A stretch of 64,000 nucleotides of DNA from Acinetobacter higginsii (GCF_000369525.1 NZ_KB850072.1:1300760-1364759), one strand, 5' to 3'; shown: positions 20,992 through 30,657, counted from the first letter of the stretch. Notes: generated by a model not told the origin, from the sequence alone. Numbers and translations are program-made.

Positions 20992-21011
20992 TACTATACA
21001 CCAGTATAGTA
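20992..21011. promoter_or_regulatory. FrmR/CsoR-type operator TACTATAC-ACCA-GTATAGTA
   Basis: Two perfect 8-bp inverted arms around a 4-base spacer lie 28 bp upstream of the frmR start. The ATACTATA/TATAGTAT half-site style matches known FrmR/RcnR-family operators. The spacer here is ACCA rather than a G-tract. Confidence 0.75.
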
Positions 21012-21215
21012 CTTAAGCTCAATATTTGTTGATCTAGATTCTATTAAGGCTGTGTCCATTGGAGTGTATTTACATAGAAAATTAGATTATTAAAATGATA
21101 ACCCATTGATTATCTTTATAATTACATTTCACCCTTGGAACAAAACGGCATTTAGATATATAAGAAAATCAATCATCTATACATTACTGTTGGATCCACA
21201 CGCTTGATCAATAAA

Positions 21216-22769
21216 ATGATAAACAATTCATACCATTTTAAGATAATGACACTTGTTATCATGTTAGGAATTGGTGGCTGTTCTTTGCCACCCAATCAGA
21301 ACCATGATCGGAGTAACTCCTTGCATACGAAAACAAAGTGGATGAATGATCCACAAGCCGATCTTAATATTGAAAAAGGTTTAACTGCATTTTTAGCATT
21401 GGATGATGCCTTTTTAAGTATTGCTTCCCGTATTCATTTAATTCGAAATGCCAAGCATCAATTGGATTTACAATATTATATTTGGAATGACGATGCCATT
21501 GGCAACATGATGCTGCATGAGTTGCTCAAAGCAGCTGATCGCGGAGTAAAAGTCCGTTTATTGATTGATGATCAGAATGGCATAAAACTAGATAAAACCT
21601 TAAAAGCCCTCGCCCAGCATCCAAATTTTGAAATCCGTATTTTCAATCCTTATAAGTTTAGGCACTTACGTTTTATTGATTATGTATTTAGACTGAAACA
21701 GATTAATCATCGTATGCACAATAAGCTCACTATTGCCGATCATTCAATCGCAGTAACGGGTGGGCGCAATATCAGTAGTGAATATTTTGATGCCAGCGAC
21801 CAGTTTCAATTTAGCGACATGGACATTTTATTTTACGGTAAAGCCGTTGATCGCACGGAACAGGTTTTCGATGAATTCTGGTCAGATAAACTCAGCTATT
21901 CAACACAACAATTAATAGGTTCTGGTACGCCTCAACAACTGGAAAGTTTAAGAAATACTTATAAAGCCTTAGATCAGGTTGATACACCCACCGAAGATAA
22001 ACTCGAAGCCGCTCAAGATTATTTAAAATTACGTCTACAAAACTATCCGATCCAATGGGCAAAAGCGCATTTTGTCGCAGATCATCCGAATAAAGCATTA
22101 GGACAAGCCAAAGATCAGGAACTTTTATATGCCCAAGTTCTGAAAATTATGGGTAAACCTGAACAGCATATGGAGCTGGTCTCCGCTTATTTTGTACCTA
22201 CAAAACAAGGAACTGCCTACCTCAACCAGTTGTCTAAAGACGGCATTAAAGTGCGTGTTCTGACCAATAGCTTGGTGGCCAATGATGTCGCCGTGGTGCA
22301 TTCTTTTTATAGCCAATACCGTAAACCACTTTTACAAAATGGCGTACAACTGTATGAGTTTAAACCGAATATTGAACGTAAAAAACGGACTTGGTATGAA
22401 ATTGCGACAGGGAGCGTGATCCCGGTTAAAGGCAAGAATCGCTCAAGTTTGCATGCCAAATTTTTTGATGTTGATGGAAAAGTTTTTATTGGTTCATTTA
22501 ACTTTGACCCACGCTCTGCCCATTTAAATACAGAAGTTGGTTTAGTGGTGGAATCTGATCATTTACAAGACCAAATTACCGCCATGCTTGATCAGCATTT
22601 GCTACAAGTGGCTTATCAACTCAAATTAGATCAAAACGGTAATATTGTGTGGTATGAACATAAGGAAAATGGTGAAGTAGTTGAACATCATCATGACCCT
22701 GAAAGTACCAGATTCCAACGTTTTACCATGCACTTTGTGTCTTATTTTCCCGTTGAATGGATGATGTAA
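21216..22769 (+). CDS. Phospholipase D-family lipoprotein (cardiolipin synthase-like)
   Basis: The protein has 517 residues from ATG 21216, with an N-terminal lipoprotein signal ending 'MLGIGGC'. Two HKD motifs are present: 'HNKLTIADHSIAVTGGRN' (about residue 170) and 'HAKFFDVDGKVFIGSFNFD' (about 410). The layout matches bacterial PLD-like cardiolipin synthases of the ClsC type, but the lipobox places the enzyme in the periplasm or at a membrane surface. It probably transfers phosphatidyl groups or cleaves phospholipids. Single gene. An upstream TTG at 21204 is in frame but adds nothing typical. Confidence 0.82.
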   Translation: MINNSYHFKIMTLVIMLGIGGCSLPPNQNHDRSNSLHTKTKWMNDPQADLNIEKGLTAFLALDDAFLSIASRIHLIRNAKHQLDLQYYIWNDDAIGNMMLHELLKAADRGVKVRLLIDDQNGIKLDKTLKALAQHPNFEIRIFNPYKFRHLRFIDYVFRLKQINHRMHNKLTIADHSIAVTGGRNISSEYFDASDQFQFSDMDILFYGKAVDRTEQVFDEFWSDKLSYSTQQLIGSGTPQQLESLRNTYKALDQVDTPTEDKLEAAQDYLKLRLQNYPIQWAKAHFVADHPNKALGQAKDQELLYAQVLKIMGKPEQHMELVSAYFVPTKQGTAYLNQLSKDGIKVRVLTNSLVANDVAVVHSFYSQYRKPLLQNGVQLYEFKPNIERKKRTWYEIATGSVIPVKGKNRSSLHAKFFDVDGKVFIGSFNFDPRSAHLNTEVGLVVESDHLQDQITAMLDQHLLQVAYQLKLDQNGNIVWYEHKENGEVVEHHHDPESTRFQRFTMHFVSYFPVEWMM

Positions 22770-22805
22770 ACGTATAGCGAGTTGATATAGGCTCGTTATA
22801 ACGAC

Positions 22806-23429
22806 TTAATTCATATTCATTTCAAACAAACACAGCCCTTCTATCTCTAACGGCATCTTGATCTGTGTAAAAGATGCCTGTTCAAGTGCATCCAAATGCT
22901 CTTGTTTGGTCATATAAAGCTGATCATTTTGCATCGCATGTGCTGCACACAAATGATCACACACTAAATAATGGCCTTTGGGTTTCAATAAAGTTTTTAC
23001 AATTTTATGGAAATCTGTTGCATAGCATTTATGTCGAAGCTCATGTAATGCTTGATGGATAATAATAAAATCATACTTATGAGAAAATGTACTCTGCCAA
23101 TCAGTTTCTTTAAAGCTTCCAATTATATAGGTTGCCCGTGCTCTTTCAGCGGTATTGAGCTTTTCTTGTGCCAGTTGATGCATCGCTTCTGAAAAATCAA
23201 AAGCAGTATATTCAATGTTAGTAAGCTGTGAGAGCAAATGTTGGGCTAAAAAACCAGGCCCAGAACCAAGTTCTAGTACCTGATATTGTTCAGAAACATG
23301 CTGTCTAATGAGATTGGCATAATACTCAAAGAAGTCCTTGCGCCACGGCCTTTTTATATTCGCCGTTTCTTGCCATTCCAAAGCATCAGCGAAATTTCTT
23401 AAATCAATTGGGCTTGCGACATCCTGCAT
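22806..23429 (-). CDS. Class I SAM-dependent methyltransferase
   Basis: The 207-residue protein has motif I 'VLELGSGPGFLAQHLL' (about 49-64), an acidic 'FDFSEAMH' motif II and 'YDFIIIHQALHEL' as post-II. The Rossmann-like SAM fold is clear; the substrate is unknown. It is 21 bp downstream of the UDG-like gene on the same strand. Confidence 0.75.
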   Translation of the reverse strand: MQDVASPIDLRNFADALEWQETANIKRPWRKDFFEYYANLIRQHVSEQYQVLELGSGPGFLAQHLLSQLTNIEYTAFDFSEAMHQLAQEKLNTAERARATYIIGSFKETDWQSTFSHKYDFIIIHQALHELRHKCYATDFHKIVKTLLKPKGHYLVCDHLCAAHAMQNDQLYMTKQEHLDALEQASFTQIKMPLEIEGLCLFEMNMN

Positions 23430-23450
23430 TTATTTCCCCCTTATTTATAT

Positions 23451-24041
23451 TTATACCAAGCCAATTTGTTCAAAAAATTGCTTATAGGCTTCAGCTTTCT
23501 TTTCCAGTGCTAATGGATAGGCTCGCGATGATGACGGTAATCGGTATAAATTCAGCTCTCGATCAGCATAATTTACCTGCACCGACTGTCCAATCATAGG
23601 CTTACTAGCTTGCTCTGGAAAGTGTAACATCAGCGTATCTGTTGCTTTATCGCCTGTAGTCATGATGGTATGGCACATTGGAATTTGTTCCAGTAATTTG
23701 GATAAATCTGTAGGCGTGACAATTTCTAAAAATTTATCAGAAGCATTACCTTGCAAACGTTTCACTTGATAGGCTGTGTCAAAAATTCCTACACCAATTT
23801 GAGTTAAGAACTCACGAATCAGTTGCTCTTTAAAGTTTTTATTGGGCAAATCTAAAAAGTGATCTTTATCATTAAAAAAGATCAGACCAAAGATTCGCCA
23901 CATATCATTTTGATAGTTAGGATAGTAAAAATCCATCTTCCAGCGAGTTTGCGGTGGTGGAAAACTGCCGAGCATCAGCAGCTTTGCAGTCGCAGGTAAA
24001 AAAGGTTGCAATGGATGTGTTTCTATTTCTATATCAGTCAT
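23451..24041 (-). CDS. Uracil-DNA glycosylase-superfamily protein
   Basis: The 196-residue protein begins with the family-typical 'LLMLGSFPPPQTRWKMDFYYPN' region (about residues 22-42), resembling the active-site GxxPP motif of UDG families. 'HTIMTTGDKA' and 'YRLPSSSRAYP' near the C-terminus match the leucine-loop/HPS-like motif. It presumably removes uracil or mismatched bases, though several family-4/5-like members are untested. It is the last clear host gene before the prophage. Confidence 0.7.
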   Translation of the reverse strand: MTDIEIETHPLQPFLPATAKLLMLGSFPPPQTRWKMDFYYPNYQNDMWRIFGLIFFNDKDHFLDLPNKNFKEQLIREFLTQIGVGIFDTAYQVKRLQGNASDKFLEIVTPTDLSKLLEQIPMCHTIMTTGDKATDTLMLHFPEQASKPMIGQSVQVNYADRELNLYRLPSSSRAYPLALEKKAEAYKQFFEQIGLV

Positions 24042-24308
24042 TTATATAAAGAGCCAAATTTTAAATTGAGCGAAAAATTTCGTTTATTTTATAGAGTTTT
24101 GCGGTTTTTTGCTTGGGTCTTTTGTTGGTTAAAATTTCGCCTTAACAAAATTTTAGCAAAATTTTAACAATATCTTTTTCTTAGTTAAAATTTTTATTGA
24201 CTAAAATGACATAGATTAATAGCTCTATTTTACAAATTAACTGCTTAATTATTGCTCAAAAAAGAACAATCTAAAAGATGAATTTCTTACATATTTGATG
24301 ATTAGAAC
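24042..24308. other. AT-rich junction between host DNA and decayed prophage
   Basis: These 267 bp hold no gene, tRNA or recognisable attachment core. AAAATTTTAgc-type repeats occur but are simple AT-rich sequence. The host/prophage border is placed here only because genes change from housekeeping to phage-associated types. Confidence 0.35.
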
Positions 24309-24953
24309 ATGTGTGCAAACTACCAACCTATAGCCAGAAACCGTACTCAATTACTAAATCTATATGAGCCAACATTCGAGTACAAAGCAGACCTATTCCC
24401 TGGTTATGATGGACCTATCATCATCACAACAGATCACGGTTTAGAGTGGCGGTCTGCCCGCTTTGGTTTAGTGCCGAACTGGGCTGATGATCTGAAAAAA
24501 GTAAAAAACACATATAACGCTCGATCCGAAACTGTCGCCAGTAAGCCGAGCTTTAAACATGCCTGGTCTAAAAATCAATTTTGCTTAATTCCAGTTGAAA
24601 CGATTTTTGAACCGAAATACATAGATGGCAAATCGCACTGGTACGGGATTTACCGTGAAGATGACATGCCTTTCACCGTAGCCGGTATTTATGAACATGC
24701 GACAGTGGACGGTAAACCGGTTATATCAATGAGCATGTTAACCATAAATGCTGATGACCACCCATTTATGAACCAATTTCACGCACCAGATGATGAGAAA
24801 CGGTCGATCGTAGTGATACCCAAAGGAAGACGCAATGATTGGCTTTCCTGCAGCCATGATCAAGCTAAAGACTTTTTAATTGAGATGCCTGTGGATGAGT
24901 ACACTGCTGCACCGAAATCAGAAATGCATAAATTCCGACCAAACGCACACTAA
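24309..24953 (+). CDS. SRAP/HMCES-family protein (YedK-like)
   Basis: The 214-residue protein starts 'MCANYQPI'; after Met removal Cys2 is the catalytic residue that crosslinks abasic sites. The Glu of 'PVETIFEP' and His of 'NQFHAPDDEKR' are the other active-site positions. SRAP proteins shield abasic sites in single-stranded DNA by a thiazolidine link. Next to umuDC it forms a DNA-damage cassette at the prophage edge, as often seen in Acinetobacter prophages. Confidence 0.9.
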   Translation: MCANYQPIARNRTQLLNLYEPTFEYKADLFPGYDGPIIITTDHGLEWRSARFGLVPNWADDLKKVKNTYNARSETVASKPSFKHAWSKNQFCLIPVETIFEPKYIDGKSHWYGIYREDDMPFTVAGIYEHATVDGKPVISMSMLTINADDHPFMNQFHAPDDEKRSIVVIPKGRRNDWLSCSHDQAKDFLIEMPVDEYTAAPKSEMHKFRPNAH

Positions 24954-25029
24954 CCTGCGACAAGTTATGACTTATCATTGTTTCATCAGAAAATTTAAAA
25001 ATTGAAAACATTTTAGGCCAAATCTACAA

Positions 25030-25062
25030 TATCACTTGAATATGTTACAAATTCAAGTGATA
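25030..25062 (+). promoter_or_regulatory. 12-bp perfect inverted repeat, probable SOS/UmuD-type operator
   Basis: TATCACTTGAAT (25030-25041) and ATTCAAGTGATA (25051-25062) flank a 9-base spacer and end 3 bp before the umuD ATG. Acinetobacter lacks a classical LexA and uses UmuDAb-type repressors on TTGAA...TTCAA palindromes, which this resembles. An in-frame TTG start for umuD would lie inside this operator, which argues for the ATG at 25066. Confidence 0.65.
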
Positions 25063-25065
25063 GCC

Positions 25066-25554
25066 ATGAGCCATTCAAATCAAATCATCGAAATCAAGAA
25101 TCATCTCAGGCGTGATTTACTCTCTGATGTATCTTCCATCATAGTTATTGAGCCTTCTATGCGCATGGCTATTACAGTTGCAATAGAAAAGGTTTCAGCA
25201 GGTTTTCCTTCCCCAGCCCAAGACTATATCGACAAAAAGATCGATATGAATGAACATTTGATTGGTAATGAGTGTGCAACGTTCATTGTTAAAGTTGGGT
25301 CACTTTCAATGAAAAATGCAGGTATTGATATTGATGATGAATTGATTGTTGATCGTAGTATTGATGCTAAGCATGACGATATTGTAGTTGCTTTAATCGA
25401 CAATGATTTCACTGTAAAAAGACTAAAAATAGAACCTGAAGGAAGCTGGTTAAAGGCCGAAAACCCAGACTATGAAGATATTCATCTGTTTGATGGACAG
25501 CAACTGATCATATGGGGTGTTGTTACTTTTATCTTGAAGAAAGCTAGAAAGTAA
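25066..25554 (+). CDS. umuD: DNA polymerase V subunit UmuD-type S24 autoprotease
   Basis: The protein has 162 residues. The probable self-cleavage site is A45-G46 ('VSAGFPSP'), the nucleophile is S81 ('SLSM') and the general base is K118 ('FTVKRL'). The N-terminal arm is about 20 residues longer than in E. coli UmuD, in line with Acinetobacter UmuD forms. RecA-stimulated cleavage would activate UmuC for translesion synthesis. It overlaps umuC by one base (TAATG). Confidence 0.88.
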   Translation: MSHSNQIIEIKNHLRRDLLSDVSSIIVIEPSMRMAITVAIEKVSAGFPSPAQDYIDKKIDMNEHLIGNECATFIVKVGSLSMKNAGIDIDDELIVDRSIDAKHDDIVVALIDNDFTVKRLKIEPEGSWLKAENPDYEDIHLFDGQQLIIWGVVTFILKKARK

Positions 25555-26849
25555 TGAAACACGAAAATAAAGTATTTGCATTGGTTGACGTAAACAACTG
25601 TTATGTCAGCTGCGAACGCATGTTTAATCCAAGCCTTATTGATAAACCAGTTATTGTTCTCAGTAACAATGATGGTTGCGCTGTTGCTCGATCGAATGAG
25701 GCGAAAGCGTTAGGCATTAAAATGGGTGTTCCCCTATTTCAAATTAAAGAAATTGTGCAAAAGAATAATGTCCAAGTGCTTTCAAGCAACTACGCACTCT
25801 ATGCAGAAATGTCGAGACGCTTCCATAAAATACTTGGTCAATATGTATCGGAATCTGAGCAAGAAATTTACTCTATTGATGAGTGTTTCTTGGATTTAAC
25901 CGCCTACTATCAAAACTATGACATGAACGAGTATGGCCAAGACATGCGCCAAAAGATTCTAAAATGGATTGGATTACCTGTTTGTGTGGGTATTGGCAGA
26001 TCGAAGACTGAGGCAAAAATAGCTAATCACATCGCTAAGAAGAATCCAAGCTTTAATGGTGTTTGTGATCTTGTGAATATGGATCTATGCAACAAAGAAG
26101 ATTACTTGTCACATGTCGATGTTTCAGAAGTTTGGGGTGTCGGACGTAAAATATCGAAGAAGCTTCAGACAATGGGCATTAACACTGTACTGGACCTAGC
26201 AAGCTCAGATCCACGTGAGATGCAGAAACGATTCTCTATCGTCATGGCAAGGACAGTTGCTGAGCTTCAAGGGATTTCATGCATTGAGGTTGAGCATACT
26301 CCACCTGATAAAAAGCAGATTATCAAATCATGTTCATTTGGGGCACGTGTTACTGAACTAAATGACCTAAAAGAGGCTATTGGAATGCATGCACAAGAAG
26401 CATGCATCAGATTACGAGAACAAGAATTATTGGTGGGATGTATTATTGCGTTTGTTCAATCAAGCCCTTTTGACCAAAATGTACCTTTCTATAACAAGTC
26501 GGTCAGCTATACATTTCCAGAACCAACAGACTTTGCACCTGACTTAGCGAAGGCTGCCACATTAATGTTGAACCATATCTACAAAGAAGGAATCAAATAT
26601 AAGAAATGTGGTGTGTTGTTGACTTGTCTTGAGCCAAAAAGTGGTCACACATATGACCTACTTACAGATTTTGATGAAATTGAAAAGAAAGAAAGGCTGA
26701 TGAAAGCCATGGAATGCGTTCACCAGAAATTTGGAAAGAAAAAGATAGGAATTGGGCCCTGTTTTGTCCCCAATCGAAATTGGTCAATGAGTCGGGATAA
26801 ATTGAGTAAGAATCCTTTTGCTTGGGAAGAGCTATTGCGAGTGAATTAA
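25554..26849 (+). CDS. umuC: DNA polymerase V catalytic subunit UmuC
   Basis: The 431-residue Y-family polymerase shows the first metal-binding motif '[16 protein letters not shown]', the steric-gate neighbourhood, the second metal motif '[10 protein letters not shown]' (about 101-110), HhH-type '[15 protein letters not shown]' and a little-finger domain. Full family length, with no defect seen. It performs error-prone lesion bypass with UmuD'. Retained intact in an otherwise broken prophage. Confidence 0.92.
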   Translation: MKHENKVFALVDVNNCYVSCERMFNPSLIDKPVIVLSNNDGCAVARSNEAKALGIKMGVPLFQIKEIVQKNNVQVLSSNYALYAEMSRRFHKILGQYVSESEQEIYSIDECFLDLTAYYQNYDMNEYGQDMRQKILKWIGLPVCVGIGRSKTEAKIANHIAKKNPSFNGVCDLVNMDLCNKEDYLSHVDVSEVWGVGRKISKKLQTMGINTVLDLASSDPREMQKRFSIVMARTVAELQGISCIEVEHTPPDKKQIIKSCSFGARVTELNDLKEAIGMHAQEACIRLREQELLVGCIIAFVQSSPFDQNVPFYNKSVSYTFPEPTDFAPDLAKAATLMLNHIYKEGIKYKKCGVLLTCLEPKSGHTYDLLTDFDEIEKKERLMKAMECVHQKFGKKKIGIGPCFVPNRNWSMSRDKLSKNPFAWEELLRVN

Positions 26850-26953
26850 CCATAAACTAGCTTGAGTTTAAAATTGATATATTAGCTCTTCCAGCTCTAC
26901 ATTAGTTACAATTGCATAAACAAAATTTTGCGAGCTTTTGAAATAAAATTTAT

Positions 26954-27676
26954 TTAAAACCCTTTGATAGTTTGACAGTGTTTTTTCCCATTTTCGAAGG
27001 AACATGTAAATAGATATCCTTGCTTTAAAGCTTTACCAAGAACATTTTCAAATTCAATTGAAATAATATAATCAAAATCTAAACAAGACCTATACTTCTT
27101 AAATTTCTCTTGGGATAAGGGTAGAAATATTTCTTTGTATTCCTTCCCATGAAGCAATTCAAAAGATTTGCATAAAGTATCATCAATTGAAACTTTTAAA
27201 CTTCGAGCATCATTAGCACTAATATTTTCCAGTTTTATTTCTAATCGAAAAAGCGTTTGTCCAGGTACTGGATTCACTTCTATTAAACAAATAGCAGTTA
27301 ATATAGGTTTAACAGCATTATGTTTCTCTTCAAGTTCTGTTTTAACAAGTTCAGTCATAACTTTTTGCTCTGCTACAGAGGCTTGCATTTCTCTAACTTG
27401 TAATTGCAATGCTTCTGTACTTTGCCTTAATTCTTCTGCTTGTATCTGTAAGGACTTACTATTTTGTCTGTAGCCCATGTACAGAAATAAAAAGGCTAAT
27501 GGAGAAAATACTCCAGCTAGAAAGTCGCCAACTTCATTAAGAGATAAAGGGTTAATTTCTGCGAAACCAAAACAATAAATAGCTAGACCTCCTAGATAGA
27601 CAAGTAAACCAAAAAATACAAAAGGATGCTCTTTAATAAATTTATTTAGATCTTTTTTCATGTCCTCAATAATCAT
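26954..27676 (-). CDS. Two-TM coiled-coil membrane protein, unknown
   Basis: The 240-residue protein starts after a GGGGG box. Two TM helices (about 18-37 and 47-66) are followed by a coiled coil (about 70-115, rich in Q/E/L) and a cytosolic beta-rich domain (about 120-235). This layout is common among phage- or island-borne membrane proteins, some linked to defence, but I recognise no family. AT-rich, single gene, oriented away from umuDC. Confidence 0.55.
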   Translation of the reverse strand: MIIEDMKKDLNKFIKEHPFVFFGLLVYLGGLAIYCFGFAEINPLSLNEVGDFLAGVFSPLAFLFLYMGYRQNSKSLQIQAEELRQSTEALQLQVREMQASVAEQKVMTELVKTELEEKHNAVKPILTAICLIEVNPVPGQTLFRLEIKLENISANDARSLKVSIDDTLCKSFELLHGKEYKEIFLPLSQEKFKKYRSCLDFDYIISIEFENVLGKALKQGYLFTCSFENGKKHCQTIKGF

Positions 27677-27811
27677 GTTAACCCCCTATTAATTTAAAAA
27701 TTATTCAATAGGACGCAAAGTTATCAAAAATAAATATATTTTGCAGCAAGTAAAATGACTACACATTTTCTTGCATACACTGCAAGCAAACCGAAATACT
27801 GACATTGGTTT

Positions 27812-28420
27812 TTATTGAATGTGCTGTGCATCCCCCATTGGGTATTCAACATTGTCAGTAACACGCAATGCTATTGTTGGCTTGAACATCAAACCGTTGG
27901 CTTGTGAAGTCGGATTACCTGCAATGATCACCTTCCGCAATGGGATTATCTTCGCATCAGAAGCCGCTACAGCCTCATTTAAGCGATAACCGTCAATGTA
28001 TACAGGTTCATCGTCAATCACCTCATAGCGCCCTATTTCAGTGACTTCTACAACCTTTAAAACTCCTACAGCCTGCACAAGGATCAAAGTTCCCACATTG
28101 ATACCTAGATTGTTTGTATCAGTCTCGATAAAGTCATCTGATAGATTGCCTACCAATTGATTTTCTAAAGGCTGTGGCACCAAATAGTCTTTACGCATCC
28201 ATGAATATAAATCATTGAACATTTCAGGCACTTCATTTCTAAATGCCATCATGGACCAGTTAAATGACTGACGTGCTGCATCAAGCAATGGAATCCTTTC
28301 CTCGCTCGATGCGTCGAAACTTTGATGCACATCAGTCTTAAACTCGTATCGCTCTGTTGTTTCAAGTAATGGACATTTCGTGAGCAAGATATATTCATGC
28401 CCGTTTACTGTGACTTTCAT
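27812..28420 (-). CDS. Probable phage tail protein (fragment or small family member)
   Basis: The protein has 202 residues from ATG 28420. The region 'ERYEFKTDVHQSFDASSEERIPLLDAARQSFNW' (partly quoted, about 25-57) resembles the 'TDV..S.DG.EQR..LR..PR..F' pattern found near the N-terminus of many siphophage tail proteins. It may be the only remnant of the tail-tip region that should follow the tape measure. Assignment is by pattern only. Confidence 0.45.
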   Translation of the reverse strand: MKVTVNGHEYILLTKCPLLETTERYEFKTDVHQSFDASSEERIPLLDAARQSFNWSMMAFRNEVPEMFNDLYSWMRKDYLVPQPLENQLVGNLSDDFIETDTNNLGINVGTLILVQAVGVLKVVEVTEIGRYEVIDDEPVYIDGYRLNEAVAASDAKIIPLRKVIIAGNPTSQANGLMFKPTIALRVTDNVEYPMGDAQHIQ

Positions 28421-28438
28421 ATATTTCACCCATAAAAA

Positions 28439-28455
28439 ACCCGCTAAACGCGGGT
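28439..28455 (-). terminator. Intrinsic terminator after the HEPN-like pair
   Basis: ACCCGC-TAAAC-GCGGGT, followed on the leftward strand by a T-run. It lies between the HEPN-like gene and the tail-like gene. Confidence 0.75.
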
Positions 28456-28482
28456 CTTAGTCATTAATTTTTAAATATTTAA

Positions 28483-28881
28483 CTAATTTATATTTTGAAG
28501 TTGATTACTTATATCTTCAGCTTCAACAATACAATACTGTGCCATTCTTTCTGAAATTGGTTGATCCAATTTATAATCAGCTTTAGTTCTTAATTTTTTT
28601 AATGCAGTTATTCTGTAATGTAACTTCTTTGCCAACTTTTCTTCTATATCAGTCAATTGTTTTTCTGGAAAACCTAATAGTCGGCTAACCTCGATAGCAT
28701 GAACCCCGCCTTTGGCGACTGTTTTTTTCCACCCTAATAAATTTAACTTATCTACCGTTTCATAAAATGCAAAATAATAAGATTTAGTTACAACATTTCT
28801 ATAATTAATTTCTTTATATTCGGATTCAATGTTAAATATTTGCTTGCAATATTCGAGATGATCTAAATTATTCAATCTCAT
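28483..28881 (-). CDS. Small HEPN-like helical protein
   Basis: The 132-residue, nearly all-helical protein has an N-terminal aromatic helix 'KSYYFAFYETVDKL' and the C-terminal 'ALKKLRTKADY' motif. This resembles HEPN-fold proteins, where the R...(H/D)Y motif sits at the same place. The canonical RX4-6H is not complete, so RNase activity is uncertain. The gene overlaps its upstream partner by 14 bp and ends in a terminator, making a two-gene operon. Confidence 0.45.
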   Translation of the reverse strand: MRLNNLDHLEYCKQIFNIESEYKEINYRNVVTKSYYFAFYETVDKLNLLGWKKTVAKGGVHAIEVSRLLGFPEKQLTDIEEKLAKKLHYRITALKKLRTKADYKLDQPISERMAQYCIVEAEDISNQLQNIN

Positions 28882-29623
28882 TTACTCCATCATATGGAAC
28901 ATAGGAATAAGACAACTGGTAAATAGAATCCAATATATTTTCAGATAAGCAAGTTTCAAGTAAAATATCATTTAATCTAGTGATTTCATGGAGTGGTTGA
29001 TCAATATAAAACAGAAAAAGTAATTCACCATCCATTGAGAAATACTCGGTAGAGATGCATCTAACATTATTACCAATAAGTATCTTGTGCACTATTTCAT
29101 TTAATTGATTTAAGTTCTCTCTATCTACTTGCAAATTGTCCAAAGCAGTTTTTAAATCAATAATATTTTTTACTTCTTTTGCATGTAACAGATTCCAGTC
29201 AAAATTTATTTTGTTATTGTAATCATTAAATGCCAATACCAGTTCTGTACTTCTAGGCATTACTTCTTTAATGTTGATACACAACTTATCAGCTATTTGA
29301 GCAATTTTGTTTAAAACTTCAAGTGACTCTCTTACACTAAAAACCTTATCAAAAATATAAAAAATCTGCTCTAAAACATACTGTGTCTCAGAAATTGATA
29401 AGACATCCTGTGCAATTCTGTAAGCATCAACTATTTTATCATTATGAAGCTCAATTATAGCTTTCAGAATTTGATATTGATCATAAGGTAGTATGCCATC
29501 CAAAGAGGATAGTAAACGATTAAGACGAGCATATTTGAATTCAGACAGAATTTCATTCGGCCTCAATCCATTTAAAGCATCAGCAAGTTCATTAAATTTA
29601 GTTTCAGGTAATGGTCTTGTCAT
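28868..29623 (-). CDS. Uncharacterised helical partner of the HEPN-like protein
   Basis: The 251-residue soluble protein has an N-terminal helical repeat-like half (about 1-150) and a mixed alpha/beta C-terminal half with 'CISTEYFSMDGELLFLFYID'. I recognise no domain. It is tightly coupled to the HEPN-like gene, so they probably act together, for instance as toxin and regulator. That is inference from gene order only. Confidence 0.4.
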   Translation of the reverse strand: MTRPLPETKFNELADALNGLRPNEILSEFKYARLNRLLSSLDGILPYDQYQILKAIIELHNDKIVDAYRIAQDVLSISETQYVLEQIFYIFDKVFSVRESLEVLNKIAQIADKLCINIKEVMPRSTELVLAFNDYNNKINFDWNLLHAKEVKNIIDLKTALDNLQVDRENLNQLNEIVHKILIGNNVRCISTEYFSMDGELLFLFYIDQPLHEITRLNDILLETCLSENILDSIYQLSYSYVPYDGVNEIE

Positions 29624-29808
29624 ATTTCAACACTCACTCGTCTAAATCATTCTACCAAACTTCAAAAAAAAAGCTTACTTTTCTGTAATTAAGAAAAAAG
29701 CCACCCTAAGGCAGCTACTTTTTCTTCTCTCTTATACGTGTGCTTCTGAATTTTAGGCAGTAAAAACCGACATCAATTGGTCAGTTTTATATGTAAAACT
29801 ATAATTCC

Positions 29809-30450
29809 TCAAAATCTCTTAGGTGTTACCCCATTTTCTTTTAACTCATCATGCATGTTGCGAATAGCCCATGTGAATGAATGATTTGGATCCGTCTCAT
29901 TCATAAAATGTAGTTTTTTGACATAATTCAAAAAATCACCTATAGATATTTTCTTATCTTCACTAACTCCGATAATTTTTTTACTTTGAGCAACTAATTG
30001 ATCAACTGGAACAAAATTTTTGGTCTCACCGTCAAGTGGATGAGCAACATATGAATTTCGGAACCCAACAACATTGTCATAGCTATCATTCAACTGTTTA
30101 TGCAATATTCTCAATGACTTAGGACAATACTTATTTAAAATCTTACCACTATTGGTATTATTTACTGCTTCATAAGCTCGACAAATGCATAAAATGATAT
30201 TTTGAAATGCAACTTTTGCTAATATTGGTAAAACATTTTTATTAAACGCGCCTAATCCTACATGTATGAGCGGAATCCCTTTTGCAGAAACATTATCTTC
30301 AAACATTACGAACTCTTTATTATCATATGTCTGTTCTACAATATTAAATATCGCAGAATCAGCTTGTAGCTCTAAAGAAATGTCTTGCAAAAAGAAATAT
30401 AACTGAGAAAGTTTTTCATGCTCTTCCTTGCTGATTGTTGATTCTTTCAT
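29809..30450 (-). CDS. AbiU2-like HEPN-domain protein
   Basis: The 213-residue all-helical protein carries 'FRNSYVAHPLDG' (about residues 130-141), in which R-N-S-Y-V-A-H fits the RX4-6H motif of HEPN ribonucleases. The setting is like AbiU2/AbiV-type proteins. Single gene, AT-rich, in the prophage accessory block. Such proteins often act in abortive infection or toxin-antitoxin systems; no antitoxin is adjacent. Confidence 0.5.
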   Translation of the reverse strand: MKESTISKEEHEKLSQLYFFLQDISLELQADSAIFNIVEQTYDNKEFVMFEDNVSAKGIPLIHVGLGAFNKNVLPILAKVAFQNIILCICRAYEAVNNTNSGKILNKYCPKSLRILHKQLNDSYDNVVGFRNSYVAHPLDGETKNFVPVDQLVAQSKKIIGVSEDKKISIGDFLNYVKKLHFMNETDPNHSFTWAIRNMHDELKENGVTPKRF

Positions 30451-30518
30451 AAAATCCTCAATATAATAATCAAATCTGAATTTTCATTAGTGAATTATCA
30501 TACTAATTTAAAAGAAAA

Positions 30519-30538
30519 AAGCTACTCGAAAGTAGCTT
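30519..30538 (-). terminator. Intrinsic terminator of the Arc-type repressor gene
   Basis: AAGCTACT-CGAA-AGTAGCTT is followed on the leftward strand by a T-run. A second hairpin (30636-30658, 10-bp stem, loop TTC) abuts the repressor stop codon. Confidence 0.7.
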
Positions 30539-30657
30539 ACTTTTGTCTTAATTAGCCCACTTAGGCAGCTGCTTATATCTCTTTAAATGCTTGCTTTCGT
30601 AGGATGAAACCACATCAAAGTAACCCCAAATAGCGAAAGCTAATGTTCCATTAGCTT

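Noticed and set aside
24042..24308. Attachment site or tRNA at the prophage left border
   Set aside because: No tRNA-like fold or duplicated core could be recognised. The partner site lies outside the window, so it cannot be assigned.
25036..25065. TTG at 25036 as umuD start
   Set aside because: It would lie within the operator-like inverted repeat. The ATG at 25066 is the better start.
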